DNA from: Aquimarina sp. MMG016
GTDB lineage: Bacteria > Bacteroidota > Bacteroidia > Flavobacteriales > Flavobacteriaceae
Length of the DNA stretch: 64,000 bases
Direction: 5' to 3'
Assembly: GCF_018100805.1 (NCBI RefSeq)
Contig: NZ_JAGJEA010000002.1
Span: 372,001 to 436,000 of the forward strand
Part shown: positions 8,893 to 15,358 of the stretch, in pieces
Layout of the letters: every line of letters begins with the position of its first letter
Position numbering within the stretch: the first letter of the stretch is position 1
Position numbers and translations under genes: made by a program
Notes under the pieces: model-generated
What the model saw: the letters and a program-made list of their open reading frames with translations, nothing else
Database searches by the model: none
Told to the model about the DNA's origin: nothing

Positions 8893-9156
8893 TGTGTGAT
8901 TTGTTTTAGAATTTAGATTTATAATGACCTTTAGTAATTTTTATTTAGTCATTATTCCAATTAAACATGGTTTATGTTATAAAATAATTTATGATTCTGC
9001 CGGTCAGAAAACGATTGTAAAATTATGGGTAAGACACTGATAACAAAAGAGTAGTAGTGTCATTTTTATAAAATTGACACTATTAACATCAAGATGAAGT
9101 AAGATTTGTCTTAAAATGAGTTGTTAAATAAAAACAACATAGGAAGAATAATAAAA
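8893..9156 (-). promoter_or_regulatory. Upstream region of the lipoprotein operon
   Basis: This non-coding stretch upstream of the gene starting at 8892 holds the first copy of the 88-bp leader block (8991-9078). At its distal end is a perfect 8-base inverted repeat TAGTGTCA / TGACACTA (9055-9082) around a T/A-rich loop that overlaps TTTTTATAAAATTGA. The 99 bases between block and start codon show no obvious signal. Confidence 0.5.
8991..9078 (-). repeat. 88-bp conserved leader block, copy 1
   Basis: By hand alignment this segment matches 10452-10539 over 88 bases with no gap and 65 identical positions. The best conserved parts are the GATTCTGCCGG end and the TTTTATAAA end. Both copies lie just upstream of a lipoprotein gene in the same orientation. 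The gapless match outside coding sequence suggests a constrained promoter or leader RNA rather than drift after a recent duplication. Confidence 0.7.
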
Positions 9157-9180
9157 ATCGCCTTAAAATTTTAAGGCGAT
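9157..9180 (-). terminator. Terminator after Cys-rich peptide 1
   Basis: A 24-base perfect palindrome built on ATCGCCTTAAAA, followed on the minus strand by a T run, 25 bases past the stop of the peptide gene. Confidence 0.85.
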
Positions 9181-9205
9181 CAATGAGGGTAGAAGTTTTT
9201 TTTAT

Positions 9206-9397
9206 TTAGAAAGCGCAGATTGATAATAGAATAGGTCTTCCGTTAATGATTTTAATCACACCACAGATACCTGATGAACAATCGCTATCAGTTGTACATT
9301 TTCTTGTCATAGTATTATTTATTCCACCCTGAATTGATTTTTGACATTTTTTATTGAGTATTGAAACTCCTTTTATTTTGGAAAGTTTATTTACCAT
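9206..9397 (-). CDS. Cys-rich peptide 1 with 25-residue double-glycine leader
   Basis: 63 residues from the ATG at 9397; an upstream in-frame extension to 9529 is rejected because it runs through the terminator of the preceding gene. The leader has the Bacteroidota GG-leader pattern: KIKGVSILNKK, then QKSIQGG ending at residue 25. The predicted 38-residue core has Cys34, Cys40, Cys45 and Cys61 (CTTDSDCSSGIC) and ends CAF. Such leaders are recognised by C39 peptidase domains of bacteriocin transporters. None is encoded nearby, so processing would be in trans. Product type (bacteriocin, signal) is inference. Confidence 0.7.
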   Translation of the reverse strand: MVNKLSKIKGVSILNKKCQKSIQGGINNTMTRKCTTDSDCSSGICGVIKIINGRPILLSICAF

Positions 9398-9444
9398 TTT
9401 GTTGATTTTATAATTGTAATACCCACTTTTTTTAAATAGAAAAC

Positions 9445-9471
9445 CCCTAAAACAATTATATTGCTTTAGGG
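9445..9471 (-). terminator. Terminator after Cys-rich peptide 2
   Basis: Arms CCCTAAAaCAAT and ATTGcTTTAGGG pair with one mismatch, 12 bases past the stop of the peptide 2 gene. It stands between the peptide 2 and peptide 1 genes, so peptide 1 is either read through or has its own start. Confidence 0.7.
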
Positions 9472-9482
9472 ACTTTTTAGAA

Positions 9483-9635
9483 TTAATCGATATGATGATA
9501 ACAATTACCAAATGAACACATACCGCCACATAATCTTAAACAGTCTCCGCCATAATAGGTTCCGGCTTTAATGGTTTGTTGTTCACTTTTCTTTAATTGA
9601 CTTACACCTTTGAGGTTTAAAATATTGTCTAACAT
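9483..9635 (-). CDS. Cys-rich peptide 2 with 25-residue double-glycine-type leader
   Basis: 50 residues, read directly from the minus strand: start ATG at 9635, stop TAA at 9483. The leader begins MLDNILNLKGVSQLKKSEQQ and ends TIKAG at residue 25. The core is 25 residues with four cysteines at core positions 7, 11, 15 and 20 (DCLRLCGGMCSFGNCYH). Leader length, core length and the C-x4-C-Y ending match peptide 3. It lies downstream of the 207-residue lipoprotein copy B, separated by the duplicated hairpin/GGC element, and has its own terminator. Probably exported after cleavage; no modifying enzyme is nearby. Confidence 0.72.
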   Translation of the reverse strand: MLDNILNLKGVSQLKKSEQQTIKAGTYYGGDCLRLCGGMCSFGNCYHHID

Positions 9636-9665
9636 AATTTTATTTTTAATTACCTACTCTTTCTA

Positions 9666-9773
9666 TGGCTTTTCGGTTTCCGCCGTTATTAACTCCTTAC
9701 TTAGGGTTTACTATCCTTTATTTTCTTTAGGAAGTAGTAGTAAAGAACCGTAAGTTTCCCAAGCTTACGATTC
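9666..9773 (-). promoter_or_regulatory. Duplicated hairpin plus GGC/GCC element, copy B
   Basis: Read on the minus strand: a hairpin GAATCGTAAG / CTTACGGTTC (9745-9773), then a spacer, then GGCGGAAACCGAAAAGCC just upstream of the peptide 2 gene. Copy A at 7572-7660 has the same order and about the same sequence although the downstream genes are unrelated. Conservation in front of unrelated genes argues for a function of the RNA itself. Confidence 0.45.
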
Positions 9774-9800
9774 TTTCATAACAAATAATCAAACTTGTTT

Positions 9801-10424
9801 TTATGGACAAATTGGGTCACATGGAGGATCGATAATAATGTCTCTAGGCCTTCTTACCGTTCTCCCGTCTGCCCATTTTCTGGCTACCGGGTTTACTACC
9901 CAAATTCGTAATCCTCGACGTGCAAATTCATAAAATTCCTGAGCAGACCTTAGTCGGAATGTAATTACTTGCTGACCTTGTGCGTTGGTTGTTAATGTTC
10001 GCTCTGGTGCTCTGTAGTTTCCGATGATATTAGAACCAGTTGTGCTTCTTACATCTACATAACAACCACTTTCAAAATTATCACCAACTATCCAAATACA
10101 ATAATTATCCTCACAACCGGCACCTGCACTAAATATTTTAGGGGTACCATCTCTTGTTACAATTGCGGCGTTATATCTTCCTAAAAAAAGATTGAAATTA
10201 GGACAACTACCATTGGTAAAATATTCTTCTACAACATATCCAGGAGGAATCCCTTCTATAGAACATACCACCATAAAATCAGCACCACTTTTTTCTAAGT
10301 TCGATATCGTGGTTTCCTGTTCTAACGATAATTCTCCTTCAAGAAATTCATCGTCTTCTTGTTGACAGCTTAGTAATCCTAATAGTAGAATTACGGATAA
10401 GGTTTTTAATAATAGACTTTTCAT
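9801..10424 (-). CDS. Putative lipoprotein, family Y copy B
   Basis: 207 residues, lipobox GLLSC (Cys20) and acidic linker QQEDDEFLEGEL. It is collinear with the protein at 7686-8309 over its entire mature length: IPPGYV, NLFLGRYNAA, AGCEDNYCIWIVGDNFESG, LRIWVVNPVARKWADGRTVR and the same tail IIIDPPCDPICP. Most differences lie in the linker and in the middle of the Ig/IPT-like part. It starts 28 bases after leader block copy 2, without the 184-residue partner seen before copy A. It is followed by the hairpin/GGC element and peptide 2. Function unknown; association with the peptides suggests immunity, capture or display, which is inference. Confidence 0.75.
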   Translation of the reverse strand: MKSLLLKTLSVILLLGLLSCQQEDDEFLEGELSLEQETTISNLEKSGADFMVVCSIEGIPPGYVVEEYFTNGSCPNFNLFLGRYNAAIVTRDGTPKIFSAGAGCEDNYCIWIVGDNFESGCYVDVRSTTGSNIIGNYRAPERTLTTNAQGQQVITFRLRSAQEFYEFARRGLRIWVVNPVARKWADGRTVRRPRDIIIDPPCDPICP

Positions 10425-10451
10425 AATTACGTGTTAATTAAAAAATGATTT

Positions 10452-10539
10452 GTGATTCTGCCGGCTAGAATACATTGATAAAACTATCGGCAAATCATTG
10501 AAAATAAAAGAGAAGTAACCCCAGTTTTATAAATTTGAC
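10452..10539 (-). repeat. 88-bp conserved leader block, copy 2
   Basis: Partner of 8991-9078 (65 of 88 identical, no gaps, by hand alignment). It begins 28 bases upstream of the start codon at 10424. Its distal end is TTTTATAAATTTGAC, close to the palindromic motif upstream of the 753-residue protein. Confidence 0.7.
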
Positions 10540-10617
10540 TTTTTTGATCGTCAAAAAAACTATTAGCAAACAGATAATATACATTGGAGTAATTGATAAG
10601 ACCGTAAAACTTAAGCA

Positions 10618-10650
10618 AAAAAATCGCCAACATAAGAGAAGGCGATTTTT
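10618..10650 (-). terminator. Terminator after Cys-rich peptide 3
   Basis: Arms AAAATCGCC and GGCGATTTT separated by 12 bases, with T runs on either side, 22 bases past the stop of peptide 3. The stem resembles that after peptide 1. Confidence 0.8.
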
Positions 10651-10671
10651 AACTGCTTATAGCATCATTAT

Positions 10672-10824
10672 CTATTTCGCTACATAATAACAATTACCCA
10701 TAATACATAGTCCTCCTTGACAGAAATCATTACAAGGGATTCCGGTGTTTCCACCCTGAACAGATTTTTTTTCATTTTGATCGAGTGGTTGCACTCCTTC
10801 CAGATCTAAGATGTTTTTTAACAT
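10672..10824 (-). CDS. Cys-rich peptide 3 with 25-residue double-glycine leader
   Basis: 50 residues from ATG at 10824 to TAG at 10672. Leader MLKNILDLEGVQPLDQNEKK then SVQGG, ending at residue 25. The 25-residue core has cysteines at core positions 6, 10, 15 and 20 (PCNDFCQGGLCIMGNCYY), almost superimposable on peptide 2. The identical leader length and the four-Cys core suggest a peptide family with two disulphides or thioether cross-links. It lies between the 753-residue T9SS protein and lipoprotein Y copy B, with its own upstream region and terminator. Related to bacteriocin-type precursors of Bacteroidota by leader only; activity is unknown. Confidence 0.72.
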   Translation of the reverse strand: MLKNILDLEGVQPLDQNEKKSVQGGNTGIPCNDFCQGGLCIMGNCYYVAK

Positions 10825-10945
10825 TTTTAATACGTTTTAATTAGACATTTGATTTGTGAAATAACTGTTACCAGTAAAACTGGAAATTGTTGTTTCTATA
10901 AAATTAGATCAAAAAGCATCACATAAAATTGTGTCTATGCACGGA

Positions 10946-10958
10946 TTTATAAATTTGA
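10946..10958 (-). promoter_or_regulatory. TTTATAAATTTGA motif upstream of peptide 3
   Basis: The sequence TTTATAAATTTGA about 120 bases upstream of peptide 3 is the same core seen at the distal ends of both leader blocks and in the palindrome at 13444-13461. In such AT-rich DNA a chance match is possible. Confidence 0.3.
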
Positions 10959-11031
10959 GGTCATTTGAATTAAAAAGAATATCAATCATTTAAGATTAGA
11001 AGAATTTGAAACTATATGAAAACAAAAAATA

Positions 11032-11050
11032 GCCTTACTACGAGTAAGGC
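11032..11050 (-). terminator. Terminator after the 753-residue secreted protein
   Basis: Seven-base arms GCCTTAC and GTAAGGC with a five-base loop, followed on the minus strand by TATTTTTTGTTTTC, 47 bases past the stop codon. Confidence 0.8.
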
Positions 11051-11096
11051 CATTGATATTAGTATAAAAAGTTATATTACATCTAAAGCATAAAGA

Positions 11097-13358
11097 CTAA
11101 TGTTTGATGATTGTGCCAGTAAAAGGGTAATAATTATTATTCCATCCTATTAAAAAGGAGTAATGGTAAATTCCGCTATTTCTAAATTGAGAAGGTGAAA
11201 TTGTGATTTTTTGATCACCAGGTCGAGGATAGAAATTTTGGGTATGGTATTGTAGAATTCCCTGTTGGTTATAAATATTTAGTTTAATATCAGTATTTCT
11301 AAAATGTGTTTTAAAATCAAAGTTTAATTGATCATTATTAGAGAACGGATTAGGCGAAACTGTAACATAAGTATCTTCTTGAAAAAAATTAGGAATGTTT
11401 ACGTTTTTTTCATTGTTGGTTTCATACATTTCTTCGACCCTATCATCTGGATCTAGTATAAGAATCATCTTTTTCATACGCAGGGCTATTGAATAGTATT
11501 GCCAAGAGACCCTTAAAGTTACCTTAGCTTGTTGTCCGGGATCAAGAGCTGGTACATATTCTGCTTTTATAAATTCCCTGGGATAATTTTCTCGGTAAAA
11601 ATCAAGTTTTGTATGGGTTGAAGCTATATTTCCCTTATTGGTAACCGTAGCCTCTATATATACCCAATTATTATCAGGTGTTTTTTCAAATCTCACGTCA
11701 TCGATTTGTAAATCAGGTGCTTCTCCTTTATAAAAACTACCGTTGTATTGGTTATAAATTTGTTGGTATGAATATTCCCAAGAATTACCACTTAAAGGAT
11801 CATATTCTCCAAAGTGTGCTGAATAATAATACAAACCATCCTCGAGTCCTACTTGCAAAACATGTTTAGTGAATTCAAATGTACCTGGTTCATCATTTTC
11901 AAGACTAAAACCAATGGACTTTACGTATTCTCCTTCTGCGTTGTATATATTAATTATAATTTTTTGATTAGGAATAGAAGCATAAAATGAAAAATTGATT
12001 GCCCTGTTGGAGAAATCTTGTTGTATAGAAACCTTATTACGAGCATCAAAAGAAACATTGGTATTAATGATTTTTTTAATATTATCTATTTTGTTCTGCT
12101 CATTAGCTTCAGGATATTGATTTTCTGGATCTACTTTGAAAATGAGTTCTTTTCCAGAATACCAAGCTCCGTAATAATTCTCATTCATTTGTAAGGAGAT
12201 AACTCTTTTTTCAAAAGGTTGGAGATTACCGGCGTCCAAAGTATTTATTAGAACTTCTTCTCCTTCATTACTTTTATAATAAACACCAACCTTAAGTTCA
12301 GAAGGTCCTGTTATACCTGTAAATCTAGAGTTCGCAACCGTGCAAGATAAGGTAACTTTTTCTGGTTGATCTTTATAAATTCTAGCATCAAGTATAGAGA
12401 AATTAGGTTTGATTTCCGAAAGTAGTTCATAAGGTTTGGTTACTTTATATGCGTGCCAGTTATTATTTTCGCAAATTTCTTCGTAGTCATTCAATGGATC
12501 TATCACAGATATTAGATACATATTATTATTCAAATACCAGTCATATTGATATTTGGTGAGTTCAAACCAAAAACCATCATCTCTATTTGAAACTATATTT
12601 CCTCTTAAAAGATCATTGGTGTCAAAGTTATCATCGTTCGATACGTAAAGGTGCATTCTGTAATCAAATTTGTCTGATATTCGATCACCTAACTCATTAT
12701 AAAAATAACCTTCCACAAGAACTTTGTCATTAAGAGCGTTAATGGAAACACCGTCTATATTACTTTTAAAATCTTTATGAGTTTCCATACTATATACAGT
12801 AAAGGGTATTTTTTCTTGCTCGCTAACAACCGTTATATTATCTTTTAGTAGTAAAAGGTCCATTTCATAATCACCAGAATATAAACCAGCATCAAAAGGT
12901 CTATTCTCTCCATATGCATATTCTGGTAGAGAAATACGTAAAAAGTGATCACACCCTATACTTTGAGATCTTTTTTGAGTTTTATTATCGAGAGGTGCTA
13001 TTTGTTGATTAGAAAGAGGAGGAGGTGGTGGTGGTATTTTAACGGGTTCTAACGTAGTTTGTAAACCTTGGAAATTAATATCGAGCTGGTATTCTTCGGG
13101 GATGGGAACTGCCCTTAGATCTTTTATACAAATATTTAAATCTATTGACCCATATTCACCTTCTTGAGTTATAAGGGTTTTAAAGTTTGGCAGAGTCAGA
13201 CTGCTATTATTATCTTTTAATTCTATAAATATATCAAGTTGATTATTTTCACAATCAAGACTATAACCATATGATTTTTCATTACTTGAGAAAGAAGTTT
13301 GAGCATAATTTATGGTGGAATATACTAATAGTAAAATAAGAGCAAGTTTGGATTTCAT
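11097..13358 (-). CDS. Secreted multi-domain CARDB protein with T9SS C-terminal sorting domain
   Basis: 753 residues. Signal peptide ends near NYAQ (residue 20). The middle holds at least three adhesion-type beta domains resembling CARDB, each ending in a motif such as DPENQYPEANEQNKIDNI, DPDDRVEEMYETNN or DPLNDYEEICENN. A proline run (IPPPPPP) sits near residue 110. The last about 85 residues, from VTVSPNPFSNNDQLNFDF to the C-terminal TIIKH, form a type A T9SS sorting domain, so the protein should cross the outer membrane and may be attached to the surface. It lies between the AraC/TPR regulator and the peptide genes. Role in adhesion or peptide display is inference. Confidence 0.82.
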   Translation of the reverse strand: MKSKLALILLLVYSTINYAQTSFSSNEKSYGYSLDCENNQLDIFIELKDNNSSLTLPNFKTLITQEGEYGSIDLNICIKDLRAVPIPEEYQLDINFQGLQTTLEPVKIPPPPPPLSNQQIAPLDNKTQKRSQSIGCDHFLRISLPEYAYGENRPFDAGLYSGDYEMDLLLLKDNITVVSEQEKIPFTVYSMETHKDFKSNIDGVSINALNDKVLVEGYFYNELGDRISDKFDYRMHLYVSNDDNFDTNDLLRGNIVSNRDDGFWFELTKYQYDWYLNNNMYLISVIDPLNDYEEICENNNWHAYKVTKPYELLSEIKPNFSILDARIYKDQPEKVTLSCTVANSRFTGITGPSELKVGVYYKSNEGEEVLINTLDAGNLQPFEKRVISLQMNENYYGAWYSGKELIFKVDPENQYPEANEQNKIDNIKKIINTNVSFDARNKVSIQQDFSNRAINFSFYASIPNQKIIINIYNAEGEYVKSIGFSLENDEPGTFEFTKHVLQVGLEDGLYYYSAHFGEYDPLSGNSWEYSYQQIYNQYNGSFYKGEAPDLQIDDVRFEKTPDNNWVYIEATVTNKGNIASTHTKLDFYRENYPREFIKAEYVPALDPGQQAKVTLRVSWQYYSIALRMKKMILILDPDDRVEEMYETNNEKNVNIPNFFQEDTYVTVSPNPFSNNDQLNFDFKTHFRNTDIKLNIYNQQGILQYHTQNFYPRPGDQKITISPSQFRNSGIYHYSFLIGWNNNYYPFTGTIIKH

Positions 13359-13443
13359 GAGTTTTTTAAGTTTGGTTGTATGAACATTTTGTAAAATAAG
13401 ATAATTAGAAGCTATTCAAGATATTTATTTATTGAGTAATTGA

Positions 13444-13461
13444 TCAATTTTATAAAATTGA
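13444..13461. promoter_or_regulatory. Perfect 18-bp palindrome TCAATTTTATAAAATTGA
   Basis: A perfect palindrome 86 bases upstream of the start codon at 13358 and immediately downstream of the regulator gene at 13469-15229. One-mismatch or half-site versions lie at 9060-9077, near 10527-10538 and at 10946-10958, all upstream of genes of the same cluster. Candidate operator for the adjacent AraC-type regulator; unproven. Confidence 0.4.
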
Positions 13462-13468
13462 CACTATT

Positions 13469-15229
13469 TTATCCAGCATTTATGCCTTCGGTTACTTTTT
13501 CTTTTTTTAGTGTTTGTTTTAAATAGAAAGAATGCGTCAATCCGGTTTGTTTTTTAAAAGCAGATGCGAATGTGTTAACACTTTTGTATCCTAATTCACC
13601 AGCAATAGCCTTGATCGTATAGGATCTAAATTTTTTATCGGTTTTTAGTTTTTTTAAGCAATATTGAATCCTTAGCTCATTTATAAAATCATTAAATGAT
13701 TTTTGTTGATACTCATTAATAATCTTAGATAGATACGTAGTATTGGTGTTTATTAATTTGGCCGTGTTGTACAGATTACAATCCTCTTTTAAAAAGAAAT
13801 CGGTTACTTCTAGTTCATTTAATTTTTTGAATAGCACTTCTGCTTTTTTATCAGTAACAAAATCTTTTTTAGAAGTTGGAACATCATCAGAATCCTTGTA
13901 CTGCTGTTTTTTCTGAAGTTCTTCGAACAATCTTTTGTTCTTTTGCTGTTTTCTAAAATTATATATTAATAAAACAACAATTATTACTATTGCGATTAGT
14001 GAAATTATAATATAAGTTACGTTTTGATTGGAGAGATTTTGGTTTTTTTCTTCTAACTCTTCAATGTCCTGATCATAGAGTTTATCTTTTGTTCTGATAT
14101 CATCCAAATGTAGAGAGTCAATAATACGGCGATAAGCCAAGCTATATTCGATTTGCTTTTCTTTATCCCCAAGTTTTTCTGCAGCTCTGTATGCCAGATC
14201 ATACATCTCGTTTATTTTCTCTACTTGAATTTCCTTTTTTGGAGAATCAATGATTTCAAAACTTTCTGATAAATAATCCAATGTTTTTATGTATTCTTCT
14301 TTTTTAAAAAACACTGTTGCTAAATGAAAATTTGTAGTATGTAATGCAGGATTAAAAGTTGTACTAGAAGATCTGATTTTATTTTTGGCTTTATATAAAT
14401 GTTCTAAGGCATCAGTATACATTCCTTTTGCAGTATATGCCTCTCCTGAAGTCATATGAAAATTTATTTCGTAATGTTCAGAATTATACCTTTTTGCTAA
14501 TTTAAATCCTTGTTCATAGTATGATATGGCTTTATCATATTCTCTAAGATGGTAATGACAAACACCTGCACCCAAAATACTCGAAAGATAAATTCCGGAG
14601 TAATTAGGGAGATCTGTATGATCTTTCTTTTTTAGAATATCAATAATCTTTACATATGATTTCAGTGCCTCTTCATATCTATGAATTCTGGTTCTTATGA
14701 TGTTTATGTTGACTAATAATCCTAGTTTAGGATCATTTATATCAATTTCTTTATAAATATGATATGCTGCCAAGTATTGTTCTAGAGAATTTTCATACTC
14801 TCGAATTTTATAATAAACATTGCCAAGATGATTTAACGCGGTTATTTTATAGTTGTTATTATTGAGGGTTTTGCTTAAACGTAACATTGATTTACCATGT
14901 CCAACAGATGTTGCAAAATCACCATTTACATATGCTAAATCACCTAAGTAATAATGCGATATGAATTGAGAACGGCTTTCATTTTTTTGAATGCTTCTTT
15001 CTAAGTAATATTTATAATAAGCTTTAGCCAAAGTTGTGTCTTTAGCATAAATACTAAGTAAAAAACTTTCTACTTTTTTAGTATCCTTTTCGTCAAAAAT
15101 ATAATCTTTATCAGTCTGTTTTTGATGTTGGATTATATTTTCGATATGAAAAGAATAACCAGAAAAAATGAATAGAAGACTAGCCAAAAGAGCATAGATC
15201 TTTTTTAAAAGAGTTTGTTTGGTTGGCAT
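13469..15229 (-). CDS. TPR / transmembrane / AraC-type transcriptional regulator
   Basis: 586 residues. An N-terminal hydrophobic segment (residues about 8-24) is followed by some 330 residues of tetratricopeptide repeats (for example ALNHLGNVYYKIREYENSLE and YEEALKSYVKIIDILKKK). A transmembrane helix follows (VTYIIISLIAIVIIVVLLIY, about residue 400), then a basic cytoplasmic linker and a C-terminal AraC helix-turn-helix (IKAIAGELGYKSVNTFASAF, then KKQTGLTHSFYLK). The sensor TPRs would be periplasmic. This architecture is common in flavobacteria; signals are largely unknown, and peptide binding by the TPRs is a reasonable guess. It is the only regulator in the 7-15 kb cluster and is transcribed in the same direction. 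Confidence 0.85.
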   Translation of the reverse strand: MPTKQTLLKKIYALLASLLFIFSGYSFHIENIIQHQKQTDKDYIFDEKDTKKVESFLLSIYAKDTTLAKAYYKYYLERSIQKNESRSQFISHYYLGDLAYVNGDFATSVGHGKSMLRLSKTLNNNNYKITALNHLGNVYYKIREYENSLEQYLAAYHIYKEIDINDPKLGLLVNINIIRTRIHRYEEALKSYVKIIDILKKKDHTDLPNYSGIYLSSILGAGVCHYHLREYDKAISYYEQGFKLAKRYNSEHYEINFHMTSGEAYTAKGMYTDALEHLYKAKNKIRSSSTTFNPALHTTNFHLATVFFKKEEYIKTLDYLSESFEIIDSPKKEIQVEKINEMYDLAYRAAEKLGDKEKQIEYSLAYRRIIDSLHLDDIRTKDKLYDQDIEELEEKNQNLSNQNVTYIIISLIAIVIIVVLLIYNFRKQQKNKRLFEELQKKQQYKDSDDVPTSKKDFVTDKKAEVLFKKLNELEVTDFFLKEDCNLYNTAKLINTNTTYLSKIINEYQQKSFNDFINELRIQYCLKKLKTDKKFRSYTIKAIAGELGYKSVNTFASAFKKQTGLTHSFYLKQTLKKEKVTEGINAG

Positions 15230-15259
15230 AGGGTATTAGCAATATTTTTAATAAACGAA

Positions 15260-15291
15260 CCCCAACAGTTTAACTGTGTAAACTATTGGGG
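15260..15291 (-). terminator. Terminator after the acyl-CoA carboxylase gene
   Basis: Thirteen-base arms CCCCAACAGTTTA and TAAACTATTGGGG, fully paired on the minus-strand RNA if one G-U is allowed, between the carboxylase stop (15359) and the regulator start (15229). Confidence 0.75.
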
Positions 15292-15358
15292 CTTTATTAA
15301 CGAAAGTACAAAGAATTTAAGACTTTTAGATATCACTTATTTATTAACAAAAAATATC

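Noticed and set aside
9398..9529. N-terminal extension of Cys-rich peptide 1 (start at 9529)
   Set aside because: The extension would be translated through the terminator hairpin of peptide 2 and overlaps that gene's end; the ATG at 9397 gives exactly the 25-residue leader shared by all three peptides.
13444..13461. Reading the palindrome as an attachment site or recombination site
   Set aside because: No integrase, no second exact copy flanking a segment; the position upstream of a gene fits an operator better.
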